A stretch of DNA of 64,000 nt from Magnetococcus sp. PR-3 (GCF_036689865.1 NZ_JBAHUQ010000012.1:93907-157906), one strand, 5' to 3'; shown: positions 28,422 through 37,947, counted from the first letter of the stretch. A program made the numbers and translations. Notes: a model not told the origin generated them from the sequence alone.

Positions 28422-31265
28422 ATGTTCACCTTGCCCCGACCGTTAAAGCGATCCATTGGCCTAAGAATATTCTTAGGCTTTGGTTTGGTTCTTACACTCA
28501 TTGTGGCACAGGCCATGGTAGGTAATGTGGGTATTGACCGAGCTGTGGTTAACTTTAAACAGTATGGCCAGACCAACAGCCATGTGCGGGAAGTGCTTGA
28601 TCTTGAACGCAACGTATTGGATCTGCAGCGCGGCGTGCTGGCCTACACCTACTCGGGTTATGATGGGCTTGCTCTGCGGGTAAAAGAGATGCAGAAAATT
28701 CTCTCCCGCCAAATGCAAGAGACACGAAGCCGGGTGAAGGACCCAGAGCGGGCCAAACTGCTTTCGCAGATGGATAATCACTTTCGTCTCTATGCGGAAA
28801 ACTTTGATGCTGCGGTTGAAGAGCGGCAACTACGGGACCGCATGGCGTTTGAAGAGTTGGAAAGTAGTGGCGACCAAGCCCTAAAAAAGCTAGAGGTCGT
28901 CCGAACACACTTATTAAATATGAATGATAACTATGGCGCGGCATTGGCCAGCCATGCCCAAACTTTATTGGCTCTGGTTCAACGTGACGCCCTGCGTTTT
29001 TTAATCAAACCCAACTCTCGCTTGGTCGATGCCACCAGTAACCGACTCAAACAGCTCTCCAACTCCTTAGACGAACTGACGGAACACCGCGGACAACGTG
29101 GAAGCCTCGCAGAATCTCATACCTTAAAATCCTTGGCAGGTTCCTTCCAAAAAGCCTTTAACAACATGGTACAAGCCTCTCGGGCTTATATGCACCTTGT
29201 CTATGTTGTCATGGGTGGAGAAGCGGCCCGTATTGGCTACCTAGCCGACCAGCTCAAAAAAATATCCTTGGAGAAACAAGGGACCGTTGAGACCAAGATG
29301 GCGCAATCGGTCTCTACCACGCAATGGGTAACCCGTGGGGTATCGGTGGTGGGTATTTTACTGGGCCTTTTTTTGGCATGGCGCATTACCAACAACATCT
29401 CTAAACCCATTCAGGCCATGACACGCACCCTGACAGGCTTGGCGCGCGGCAAACAGGATGACGAGATACCGGGCCGAGGACGGAGTGATGAAATTGGTGC
29501 CATGGCGATGGCTGCCAATGTTTTTAAAGAAAAAGCCCATGAGCTGGAAAATGCCAGCCGCTATAAGTCAGAGTTCCTGGCCAACATGTCTCATGAGTTA
29601 CGAACCCCCCTCAATAGCCTGCTGATTTTGGCTAAAATGCTCAGCACCAATGAAGAGAAAAACCTGAGCAAAGATCAGGTTGAATCGGCGCAGGTCATCC
29701 ATGATAGTGGGCGGGATTTGTTAAACCTGATTAATGATATTCTCGACCTCTCCAAAGTTGAAGCCGGACGGATGGACCTGTATGTAGAGAAACGCCCCTA
29801 TACCGATCTACAACACACCATCACCCGCCTCTTTCAGCCTTTGGCTACAGAGAAGGATCTCTCCTTTATCTTTAAAATCGCACCAGGAGTTCCCACCGCA
29901 CTTTCTACAGATTGGGCCAAGGTTGAACAGATCCTACGGAATTTTCTCTCCAATGCCTTCAAATTTACCAGCCAAGGATCCATTACAGTTCATTTAGCAA
30001 GGCCCAGCCGTGGACGGCTGTTCATGAATCCAGAGCTGGACACAGAAAACTGCATGGTTATGGCCGTAACCGATACGGGAATCGGCATTCCCCAAGATAA
30101 ACGGGAACAAATTTTTGAAGCCTTTCGGCAAGCGGATGGCACCACCAGCCGAGCTTATGGTGGTACGGGCCTGGGGCTATCTATCTCGCGCAAATTTGCC
30201 GATCTGTTGGGAGGGGAGATTCAAGTAGAAAGTACGGAAGGGCACGGTTCAACCTTTATGCTCTACCTGCCGCTTGAGCTACCACATCAGCTCCAAAAGA
30301 CCACCACCTTGCATTATGATGACCCCACAGACCTACTCAGCCCCAGTGAACAGGTGGAGGCTATAACCCACTTTAAATCCAACAATACAACCGTGCTGGT
30401 GGTTGATGATGACCGGCGTAATGTTTTTGCTTTAAAGCGTATGCTTGATGAACGGGTTGGACTGGTGCTCAGTGCAGCCAATGGTCAGCAAGCGTTAGCT
30501 GTGCTCAACGAACATCCAGATATCGACTTGGTACTCATGGATATTATGATGCCTGAAATGGACGGTTATGCCGCCACCGAGGAGATACGTAAACAACCCC
30601 GTTTTCAGCATCTACCCGTGGTGGCTTTAACGGCCAAGGCGATGCCCGGTGATCGTGAAAAATGCCTAAGCCATGGTGCCAGCGACTACCTGGCCAAACC
30701 GGTAGAAACCATGGATCTTTTGGCTGTTTTAATCAAATGGCTCGAAAAACCTAAAGAGGCAATCGACCCTCAGATTATGCCTGATGGCTCCGGCACCATA
30801 CTGCCCAAAGTTCGCATTTTAGAAGAGACCGAATCCCCTGAAACAGATCACGTTGAGCTGGAATCACTGAGCCTGGGGCTACCACCCATTATTGTGCTGA
30901 TTGTTGATGATGATATGCGCAACACATTTTCTCTGGCACAAGTTCTACAGAAGAGAGCGGATAAAATTTTAATGGCCAGGGATGGTGAAAAAGCCATTGA
31001 AGAGCTGGAGCGCAACCCCCAAATCAACTGTATTCTCATGGATATTATGATGCCGAATATGGATGGTTATGAGGCCATGCAGCGTATACGACAAGACAAA
31101 CGCTTTGTACACCTACCCATTATTGCACTAACGGCTAAAACACAAGAGGCGGATCGTAAAAAATGTATGGAGGCTGGAGCCAGTGACTTCTTAAGCAAAC
31201 CTGTTGCTTTGGAAGATCTTCTTAACACCATGCGTACCCATATTCTAAAGGATCAAGCGCAATAA
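28422..31265 (+). CDS. Membrane hybrid histidine kinase with HAMP and two receivers
   Basis: A 947-residue sensor kinase. There is a membrane helix near the N-terminus (about 10-32), a helical periplasmic domain of roughly 270 residues, a second membrane helix (about 305-325), HAMP (about 325-375), HisKA with His391 in SHELRTPLNS, HATPase_c (VTDTGIGIP, GGTGLGLSI) and two receivers with Asp707 (LMDIMMPEMDG) and Asp874 (LMDIMMPNMDG). The HisKA variant SLLILAKML is typical of a subgroup of large hybrid kinases. It starts 37 bases after the solute-binding protein, which is its probable periplasmic partner. Confidence 0.92.
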   Translation: MFTLPRPLKRSIGLRIFLGFGLVLTLIVAQAMVGNVGIDRAVVNFKQYGQTNSHVREVLDLERNVLDLQRGVLAYTYSGYDGLALRVKEMQKILSRQMQETRSRVKDPERAKLLSQMDNHFRLYAENFDAAVEERQLRDRMAFEELESSGDQALKKLEVVRTHLLNMNDNYGAALASHAQTLLALVQRDALRFLIKPNSRLVDATSNRLKQLSNSLDELTEHRGQRGSLAESHTLKSLAGSFQKAFNNMVQASRAYMHLVYVVMGGEAARIGYLADQLKKISLEKQGTVETKMAQSVSTTQWVTRGVSVVGILLGLFLAWRITNNISKPIQAMTRTLTGLARGKQDDEIPGRGRSDEIGAMAMAANVFKEKAHELENASRYKSEFLANMSHELRTPLNSLLILAKMLSTNEEKNLSKDQVESAQVIHDSGRDLLNLINDILDLSKVEAGRMDLYVEKRPYTDLQHTITRLFQPLATEKDLSFIFKIAPGVPTALSTDWAKVEQILRNFLSNAFKFTSQGSITVHLARPSRGRLFMNPELDTENCMVMAVTDTGIGIPQDKREQIFEAFRQADGTTSRAYGGTGLGLSISRKFADLLGGEIQVESTEGHGSTFMLYLPLELPHQLQKTTTLHYDDPTDLLSPSEQVEAITHFKSNNTTVLVVDDDRRNVFALKRMLDERVGLVLSAANGQQALAVLNEHPDIDLVLMDIMMPEMDGYAATEEIRKQPRFQHLPVVALTAKAMPGDREKCLSHGASDYLAKPVETMDLLAVLIKWLEKPKEAIDPQIMPDGSGTILPKVRILEETESPETDHVELESLSLGLPPIIVLIVDDDMRNTFSLAQVLQKRADKILMARDGEKAIEELERNPQINCILMDIMMPNMDGYEAMQRIRQDKRFVHLPIIALTAKTQEADRKKCMEAGASDFLSKPVALEDLLNTMRTHILKDQAQ

Positions 31266-31352
31266 TGGAGTGGTGGCAGGGCGTGCCCATACCTGGGTAT
31301 AAGCATTCAACCGTAAGTTCGTTACGGGTAAACCTATTTAGGCCGTAAAAGG

Positions 31353-31410
31353 GTCACCCTAAGCCATACCCACGGTATGCCTTGGGGTGACTGGGCCTCT
31401 ATCAGCCCAG
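31353..31410. repeat. Two adjacent hairpins in the 31.27-31.97 kb gene-free stretch
   Basis: An eighteen-base inverted repeat with two mismatches and a three-base loop spans 31353-31391 (arms begin GTCACCC and end GGGTGAC). A perfect six-base palindrome (CTGGGC / GCCCAG) follows at 31391-31410. They come about 90 bases after the last gene of the phosphorelay operon. No T-run follows, so they may be a transcript 3'-end structure rather than a classical terminator. The rest of the 700-bp stretch to the next gene shows no convincing gene. Confidence 0.5.
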
Positions 31411-31973
31411 TATATGAGATAAAAGCCCTTTTTAAAGACCCCTTATAGGTCCAAAACACCGCAGCAGGATACTTCATTCGCACCGTTGCCACATACCCAT
31501 GCGGTGTAGGGCCACCACCGAGCTATGGCTGCCACCACATAGGCCACCCCTGGTTACGGGGTCAGCACGGCTGCTGTTGTTGGAAGTGCCTGCCGATATG
31601 ATCCTCGCCCGTTCTTTATATCGCCTTTAAGCACCACACCTTACTCTAGCCATACATGCAGCCACCAAACAGATCTCCAGAGTTGCACCTGTATGGTTGA
31701 TTAAGATTCTGTACCCTGTTCTCAGCCCCCGACCCTCTTATCCCTTTGGCAGATTAAAGCAGTACAAAAAAGTCTCACCTAACAGCCTTTTTGTCGGTCG
31801 CAAACTGCCTATCTTTCAGATCTCAACAGCCCACCCTTGTTAGGCCTAACAAACAACTCATAAAAATGAGCGTTTACAGGTCAACCAACACTCTATTGAT
31901 TTTTTATTCTTTTTGTAATTTAATGAAACAGAAAAAGCTTACAATAACACCAAAAAATCACAAAGGATCAAGT

Positions 31974-34421
31974 ATGGTTGTTAATTTAAGTCGTATTGTT
32001 CTGTCTGTTTTAATATGTCTGGTGGTGACACCGCTCTACGCAACACCAGACTCACAGACGGATATTGATATCGATGCACTTGTAAAAAACATGAGCATTA
32101 AAGAGCTGATTGGGCAAAAGATCATTCTGGGCCCTCCCTGGTTTTTCCCTGAAGAGGAGCTCAGTTCAGATTCGCTTAAAAAAGCCAGCAAACAGTCTGA
32201 TCAACAGCTAAGCACCCTTATTAATGCGTATAAAATCGGAAACTTCTCATTTAATAAAAAAGCTTACTGGATATGGCACAGCAAACAGCACAGACGGCTC
32301 TTTAAGCGATCTCTCACCGAAAAAGAGAACTCGGTCATCAAAAAGCAGTGGAAAGAGGAGACGCTTAGAGAGCTATCAAGCCGTATACAAGATCTTTCTG
32401 CAGCAAGTATCAACATTCCCGCTTTGATCATGACAGACTTTGAAGGGGGGCGGGTACAGACCATACGGTTTAAAAATGTCAATAACACCCCTAGCCCCAT
32501 GGCCATGTCGGTCAAAAGGGATGACACCTCTGTAAAAAAAATGGGCTGGCTGGTGGGAGAGACTTTAAGAGAGTTGGGGATTACGAATAATTTTGCACCT
32601 GTGGTGGATTTAAACCAACAGGGTTCTGTGATCGGTACCCGCTCTTTTAGCTCTGATGAAAAACTGGTTACACAGTATGCCAGCGCCTACCTGGATGGCC
32701 TCAATGAGTCTGGCATAGGGGGTACGCTCAAACATTGGCCTGGCCATGGCAAAATGGAGTTCCCTACTGAGTGGGACAATTTGAACATCGACTTTCATAT
32801 GCTGGGAGTGCCCCTGACCCTCCCTGTTTCCAGAGATGATCTCACGACATTCTCCAAGCCCTATAAAGAGATCCTACAGACAAAGAACCGGCGGGATACC
32901 CTCTCTATCATGACATCGCACATTATTGTGGATGCCTTTGGACATGACCAGGCCAAACCCAGTTGTTTAACCATGATCACACGGTGCAAAAATGCCATTG
33001 ACTATCTGAGAAAAGACCTCTCTTTTCAAGATGGTGTTGTGATCGCCGATGATATCGTTTTTCTGCGCTCCACCCATGCTTTCAAACTTTTGGATATCAT
33101 GGTAGATACCTTTGAATCTGGCCATGACATGATCATCATCTCCTCCATGTTTCAAGATGCCAGGGGCGACGGAAAGCGTGGAGCAAAAGGACTTAAATGG
33201 AAAATCTCACCAGAAGAGCTGATGGAAACACTGGACAAGCTGTATAAACACTATGAAAACAAAGAGGGGGAACTGCGCGCCAGTGTTAAACGTATTTTAC
33301 GTATGAAATTGGCGATCATGAACAAGCTGGGACACACCAACTGGGATGAGCCGTATCAACCCAACACGTTTCAATCCCCCCCTGATTATATAACCGGTAA
33401 AGACTCCATTGAAGTGGTGAGCAATCAAGTTCTTAAAAATGCCATTGTGCATATTTTCCCCTCCAATGAAGAGCCCAGAACTCTGGCTAAACGTCTTAAT
33501 ATTATGCCGGACAGTAAAATTTTCTGTGTCGGTCCCACCTATCAAAAAAATGATTTGGAAGCTCAACTTCGTAGATTAGCCAACTTTTCATCGGCCAGCC
33601 AAATTGAGTGTGTCGACTTGCACTATAATAAACCTGGAGAGATGAATGACCACTTTGTCGACAAGAACACCAAAACCATTATTGACAAGCTTAAGGCCAA
33701 CCCTCCTGACCTACTGATTTTTGGTGTTGCCAACTTTGCGGCCCACATCGAGGTCTGGAACCGTGTCAGTAAAGAGTTGGCAACCGACCCATCCCTTAAA
33801 AAACGCTTAGCCAACACCAAAAAAATGGTGGTGGCTTTTCATGACCCCTCTCGTTTAAGCAATAGCCGGTTCAGACGGGGATGGACCATGCTGTCGACCT
33901 TTTCAAACTCAACAACCAGTAATCAATACCTCGTTGAAGCACTACTGGACAAAGACCATGCTGCGACCATTAAGGAGGCCAAATATCTGCCCGTGGCTGT
34001 GCACCCGGTACATACAAAAATTAAACTTACATCTGGTGACAACAACCCATCAGACGTTCCATACAGCTACCTTTTTGGCATTTTATTCGGCACCGTTATC
34101 AGCTTGGTCATCATTTGGGTTACACAAGGGAGACCCCGTTTAGCTAATATCACACTGCTGATTGTGGCGATCATCATTTATGTACTGTTCACAAATTATG
34201 GTGAGCTGTTTTTCAGTCATGATATCACCCGGTTTATTCAGGCTGCACTGCTCCCTATGCCGGAATGGATACAGGGGATCATTGATATACAAAACCCCAA
34301 GAACTTTACAACGTCACTGCTCCTGGTACCCATTTTCCATATGTTTCTTGAAGGTCTGGTAAAGAGCTTATCCCTGCTCCCCTTCCTCAATAATCGAGCC
34401 TCCCCCCAATCCTCTTCATAG
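31974..34421 (+). CDS. Glycoside hydrolase family 3 protein with C-terminal membrane helices
   Basis: About 815 residues from the ATG at 31974, chosen because it has an AAGGA eight bases upstream and begins a clear signal peptide (MVVNLSRIVLSVLICLVVTP, cut near LYA). The catalytic barrel resembles NagZ beta-N-acetylhexosaminidase: FEGGRVQ, the substrate loop KHWPGHG, and the nucleophile Asp in GVVIADDI. A long C-terminal half follows (about 400 residues) without a clear family match, with two or three membrane helices near the end (SYLFGILFGTVISLVIIW, ITLLIVAIIIYVLF). NagZ proteins cleave N-acetylglucosamine from muropeptides, normally in the cytoplasm. A secreted, membrane-tethered form is unusual. 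Substrate is inferred only. Confidence 0.85.
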   Translation: MVVNLSRIVLSVLICLVVTPLYATPDSQTDIDIDALVKNMSIKELIGQKIILGPPWFFPEEELSSDSLKKASKQSDQQLSTLINAYKIGNFSFNKKAYWIWHSKQHRRLFKRSLTEKENSVIKKQWKEETLRELSSRIQDLSAASINIPALIMTDFEGGRVQTIRFKNVNNTPSPMAMSVKRDDTSVKKMGWLVGETLRELGITNNFAPVVDLNQQGSVIGTRSFSSDEKLVTQYASAYLDGLNESGIGGTLKHWPGHGKMEFPTEWDNLNIDFHMLGVPLTLPVSRDDLTTFSKPYKEILQTKNRRDTLSIMTSHIIVDAFGHDQAKPSCLTMITRCKNAIDYLRKDLSFQDGVVIADDIVFLRSTHAFKLLDIMVDTFESGHDMIIISSMFQDARGDGKRGAKGLKWKISPEELMETLDKLYKHYENKEGELRASVKRILRMKLAIMNKLGHTNWDEPYQPNTFQSPPDYITGKDSIEVVSNQVLKNAIVHIFPSNEEPRTLAKRLNIMPDSKIFCVGPTYQKNDLEAQLRRLANFSSASQIECVDLHYNKPGEMNDHFVDKNTKTIIDKLKANPPDLLIFGVANFAAHIEVWNRVSKELATDPSLKKRLANTKKMVVAFHDPSRLSNSRFRRGWTMLSTFSNSTTSNQYLVEALLDKDHAATIKEAKYLPVAVHPVHTKIKLTSGDNNPSDVPYSYLFGILFGTVISLVIIWVTQGRPRLANITLLIVAIIIYVLFTNYGELFFSHDITRFIQAALLPMPEWIQGIIDIQNPKNFTTSLLLVPIFHMFLEGLVKSLSLLPFLNNRASPQSSS

Positions 34422-34446
34422 CCGTTGGTTGGAATGCAAAGACAAG

Positions 34447-34470
34447 AAAAGGCCCTTCACAGGGCCTTTT
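34447..34470. terminator. Bidirectional terminator between GH3 gene and porin pseudogene
   Basis: A ten-base-pair stem (AAAAGGCCCT / AGGGCCTTTT) with a four-base loop. The sequence is symmetric with T on both ends, so it can end both convergent transcripts. Confidence 0.85.
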
Positions 34471-34498
34471 CTATGATACAAACAGGCTTTCTAATCGA

Positions 34499-35726
34499 TT
34501 AGAAAGTTACTGCCAGTTGTAGGGTTACCGTATCGGCATCGTTGCCACTACCCCCATCCGCAACGCTATAGTCCTTGTCACGCTTCCATTCCAAGTTCAT
34601 CGCCGCATTTTCATAAACACTAATGCCAGCTAAAGCCATTAAACGGCTTTTAACCATACCGACCTCATAGGCTTCATTTGAACCGTTATAGGCGATCGCA
34701 ACAACAGCATCCTGCCCCATCGCGGGAAAGCTATAAGCCAGCTCAGTCTGCCAAGCGGCGGGCTCTTTGGTGCTGTTGGTCCAGCCAGCAGTGGTGGTTT
34801 CAAGAGGATCTGCAACTTTGATGTATTCACCAATCAGCGCCACACCACCTGTGCCAATTTTAGCGTTCACACCCCAGGCTGAACTGTAGTCTGTCATCTA
34901 GTGCAAGGTTAGCTGCGGTCATGGCTGTTGAAATACCGCCCGAGTTCTCAACACTGTTGATGAAGTGTAGACCGACTTCAGCAGAAACACCGGATACCTC
35001 AGTCGCGTAACCAAGGTTAAAGCCAAACTGGTCCAACTGGTTATCATCCCCAGTTTTTTGCGAGGTTGCATTAAAGAGATAGGCCCCCATGGTAAAACCG
35101 TTCTTGGCAAAATTAACCTGCGCTGCACTATCGGCAGTCTCCGCCATTTCCAAGGTAATGGGGTCAGATACCATATTGGTCTCGAAGGTACCAAAAGGCA
35201 GGGTCATTTTACCCACTGTCAGACTGACAGGTAGTTTTTCTGCATTACCCACCGTAATGGTCGCAGCATCGACATCGACCGCCGTTGCAGAGTCACCATC
35301 ATAGAGCATGGTGACATTGGCAGAGACCCAAGGATTAACCTTAGCATCCACTGTCAGTTCAGCTTTATCCAAGTTGACATCACTACCATCCGCTAATGTA
35401 CCAATGGTGCCAGATTTGTTCTCGGTCGTAGAGGCTGAGGCTTCCACCGTACCACCAATGGTGATTTTATCGGACCAGTTAGACCCACCACCGCCCTTTG
35501 TTTTGGCTTCTTCGGCAACTTTTTCCACCTTGGCCACTTTTTGGCTGGTGTGACCCAGTTTCTGCTGCAATGATTGAATTTGCTGCTGTTGCATCTGAAT
35601 CATTTTCCACATCTCTGCACGGCTTGGCAGATCTTGGGCAGATGCTTGTGAACTTACGCAAAAAGCCGCCATTAATGCTGCGGCACCCATAAGGGATTTG
35701 GATCCAAAATGTGACACGATTTTCAT
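34499..35726 (-). pseudogene. LbtU-like outer membrane porin, frameshifted
   Basis: The two parts together encode an outer-membrane beta-barrel of about 409 residues. A signal peptide (SLMGAAALMAAFCVSSQASA) is followed by a short coiled coil (MQQQQIQSLQQKL) and barrel strands with the family-typical stretch KMTLPFGTFETNMVSDPITL. This resembles LbtU-family siderophore porins. Near 34895 the frame shifts by one base: the first part runs into a stop at 34860, while the rest (from TDYSSAWGVNAK to the terminal Phe of QLAVTF) continues in another frame. One extra base would explain it. A terminal Phe is typical of intact porins, so the 3' part is well preserved and the lesion is recent or a sequencing error. 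The start is uncertain: ATG 35726 or GTG 35717, the latter with GGAG at good spacing. Confidence 0.82.
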
Positions 35727-35927
35727 CTCCGGAGGAACGTTAAAAGCCTTACAAATCAGCATTGTGTCGGCTTATTTTTGAGCACCGTCTAAAAAGAGGG
35801 CGCTATCTGCAAAAAAAGGGGAGTCTCCAACATTATAAGCGATTAGATGTATAGCTAGAGACAGCACACGTTAAGGCTATGCATACAAAAAGCCAACCAA
35901 GCTTAAACAACCCCATATAGTTCTTTC

Positions 35928-36138
35928 TTACCCCTGCTCCGCCAAAAGCTCTGCGGCCAACTGATCCGTCGCGGTTAGATCACAACTAGCCAGCTCTGGA
36001 CCATAGAGCTCTCCACTATTCCATGGCTTGTAAAACACGTGCTTTAGACCATTTAAGAAGAACCTGACCCGTCGCGGCATCTTTGATTTCAAGGCTAGGG
36101 TGCTGCTGATCCAAATGGGCGTTAAACAAATAGGTCAC
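35928..36138 (-). pseudogene. Small hypothetical protein, frameshifted
   Basis: A gene of about 70 residues starting at a GTG (36138) with AGGAG eight bases upstream. It begins VTYLFNAHLDQQHPSLEIKD, meets a TAG at 36016-36018, and continues in another frame as SGELYGPELASCDLTATDQL to a TAA at 35928-35930. One extra base near 36016 restores a single frame. It starts 23 bases after the DUF2325 gene, so the two probably formed one transcript. Not a recognised named family. Confidence 0.6.
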
Positions 36139-36160
36139 GCTCAATCTCCTAAGCTAAGAA

Positions 36161-37363
36161 TCAATGTTGGGTTAGGTTCTGCAAGCCACGGCTGAAAGAG
36201 GCCAAGCCACTGCTACGCAAAGGGATAAACGGTTTATCTTGATGCTTACACTGCTTTTTTATCTTCAAACAGGCATCGTGACTGATGCAATCAACGGGGC
36301 AAAAAACGGCATCTGCCCGACTAACCAGGGCTTCCAAGCGGGCGCGGCTATCCCCCACGCCACCATCATGATGAATTAATTCACCATTTTGTTGGGTTAC
36401 CAACTGTTTATAACGGTTTCCTATATGGGTAATACCACCGACATAAAGCAAGCACTGCCCCTTTAGATCAGGTTGCGGACAGGCACGACCATCACACCCA
36501 CCACTTTGGGGACAGTTTTGGGTGAGTCACTGCTGCATATGCCGCTCTAGAGAGGCCTGTTCTGTACGCATCTCTTCCATCGACCATTGCAGTTCAGCCA
36601 ACTGATCCCGCTGCTGTATGATCAACATGCTTTGGTCTCGGTTGTTTTGCTCTAAACGCTCATTACGCCGGGTTGTCTGCTGAAGTACCAAAGCCATCTC
36701 TTCATCTTCAGTATGGGCCACTACCTGAACAGGTTGAGCGTTTTGGTTAAGTTTTTGGCGTAAGGTTTGTACCTCTTCCTGCAATCCATCAATCAAACCA
36801 TTGCGCTTATCCAAAGCTTGTTGAAACTTAACTTTGGCCTCTTTCAGTGCATCCCGACTGAGCTCAACCTGTCGCTGCAACTGGTCATCTTGCCTGATCT
36901 GTGTCCGCACATAGCTACCTTGCAAATGCGATAGCATGTGGATGTCACCATACATACGCTCTAACAAGGCCTGATCTACTGAAGTATGGGTCACTATGGC
37001 CCATAGAGGACCCGCAACCCGCCCAGTTGTTAAGGCTTCACGCCAGTGCTTGGATAGCATCTCTATATCGTTATCTCGACCAATACGGGTAATGGAAGCC
37101 GCATATTTACGATCGAACAACTTCTGCATCTTCTTGGCAAATCGCCCACCCTGCTTGGCCCCACGCACAGCGGTAACATGCACCTCAAAGTCAGTCGACT
37201 CATCAACCTGCTGATGAAAGCCTTTTGTCAAACTGCGCAGCTCCTGCATGGTTAGACAGGTTCCAATGACTGGACAATGAAAACGTTCATCCATCTCCCA
37301 CAGCTTTAGTCGCTTATGATCACGTATAACCCACCCTTTCACTCCAGCACTGACTTGGCACAT
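36161..37363 (-). pseudogene. DUF2325 protein interrupted by an in-frame TGA
   Basis: The same frame is open before and after a TGA at 36527-36529, giving a 400-codon protein. The N-terminal part holds HCPVIGTCLTMQELRSL and a long coiled coil (about 175-275). The C-terminal part after the stop has a Cys cluster (NCPQSGGCDGRACP) and the DUF2325 core (LYVGG, LIHHDGG, CPVDCISHDAC, KPFIPLRSSG). DUF2325 proteins of this length are common in Alphaproteobacteria and their function is not established. The chosen start (ATG 37363) has AGGAGG ten bases upstream. The 3' part has no start of its own with a ribosome-binding site, so I read this as one broken gene; the alternative is readthrough. Confidence 0.78.
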
Positions 37364-37397
37364 TGCACTCACGCCTCCTAGATCACCCGGCAAGGCT

Positions 37398-37467
37398 GCC
37401 AATGATAACGATTCCTATTTGTATGTCAACACCAAAAATAAGATTGACTTTTATTCTCATTCGCGTC
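37398..37467. promoter_or_regulatory. Two Fur-like sites between the DUF2325 gene and the next plus-strand transcript
   Basis: Site A at 37398-37416 (GCCAATGATAACGATTCCT) matches 11 of 19 positions of the Fur consensus. Site B at 37449-37467 reads on the minus strand GACGCGAATGAGAATAAAA, containing the GCGAATGAGAAT core common in proteobacterial Fur boxes. They lie in a divergent promoter region with iron-related genes on both sides. Confidence 0.5.
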
Positions 37468-37479
37468 TAAATAAATTTG

Positions 37480-37650
37480 TACCTGCTTGGATGAGACAAC
37501 CTCCTTAACGGTGCAACATAGACTTTTTAAAGATTCGTTACCGCGGATCTTTAAAAGAGTCAACGCCCCGAACACCTCACGGCACCTTGGTGTAGGCGGG
37601 CAGTAACCCCGAAGGTGCATCCTCTGCATCTTCGGGGTTTTTCTTTTTTT
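37480..37650 (+). ncRNA. Candidate small regulatory RNA ending in a strong terminator
   Basis: No gene precedes the strong terminator at 37605-37650 on the plus strand. The transcript that ends there would start near the Fur-like sites and include a hairpin with ten-base arms (TTTTAAAGAT / ATCTTTAAAA, 37532-37565 region). Fur box, short structured RNA and U-rich terminator is the layout of RyhB/NrrF-type iron-responsive sRNAs. The 5' end is a guess. It could instead be a leader or attenuator for the genes downstream. Confidence 0.35.
37605..37650 (+). terminator. Strong rho-independent terminator with no gene before it
   Basis: A fifteen-pair stem (AACCCCGAAGGTGCA / TGCATCTTCGGGGTT, one G-U) with a five-base loop, then TTTCTTTTTTT. 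Confidence 0.92.
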
Positions 37651-37675
37651 ATTAATAGGATGAGGGGCCAGGACC

Positions 37676-37846
37676 ATGTTACGAGATCTTTTTCAGAGCC
37701 TGTTGATTCATAAATCATCAGCTCACTCCATGGGGCGCTCTCCTCTTTCCAACCCCAGGCAAGCTTTGGCCAAAGAGCTCAAACACCCAACGACAAGACG
37801 CTACCCCTCCCTCCCCCAAGGGCAACCGAGACATCACACACCGTAA
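37676..37846 (+). CDS. Possible small protein between terminator and bfd
   Basis: A 56-residue frame starting MLRDLFQSLLIHKSSAHSMG, basic and without recognised family. A weak AGGA lies upstream of the ATG. It is placed between the orphan terminator and the Fur-like palindrome, where a small iron-responsive protein would fit, but coding evidence is weak. Confidence 0.3.
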   Translation: MLRDLFQSLLIHKSSAHSMGRSPLSNPRQALAKELKHPTTRRYPSLPQGQPRHHTP

Positions 37847-37854
37847 GCCAGCAG

Positions 37855-37887
37855 AACAATGATTGCGAATTATTCGCAATCATTGTT
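37855..37887. promoter_or_regulatory. 33-bp perfect palindrome, Fur-box-like, upstream of bfd
   Basis: Two perfect fifteen-base arms around a three-base centre. The inner part TGCGAAT-T-ATTCGCA is a perfect 7-1-7 match to the GCGAATnATTCGC type of Fur box, and the outer AATGAT/ATCATT hexamers extend it. It ends 61 bases before the bfd start and probably makes bfd and the bacterioferritin genes iron-regulated. Confidence 0.7.
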
Positions 37888-37947
37888 GTTCTTATTAAGA
37901 ATCGTGCTCGCTGTTTCGTTCCACGCTTTATGACAGGAGCCCAAACC

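Noticed and set aside
34639..35553. Several open frames on both strands within the porin locus
   Set aside because: They are shadows of the frameshifted porin, whose signal peptide, barrel strands and terminal Phe define the real frame.
36527..36580. Selenocysteine insertion at the DUF2325 TGA
   Set aside because: The stem after the TGA is short and lacks a convincing SECIS loop; kept only as a test in the findings.
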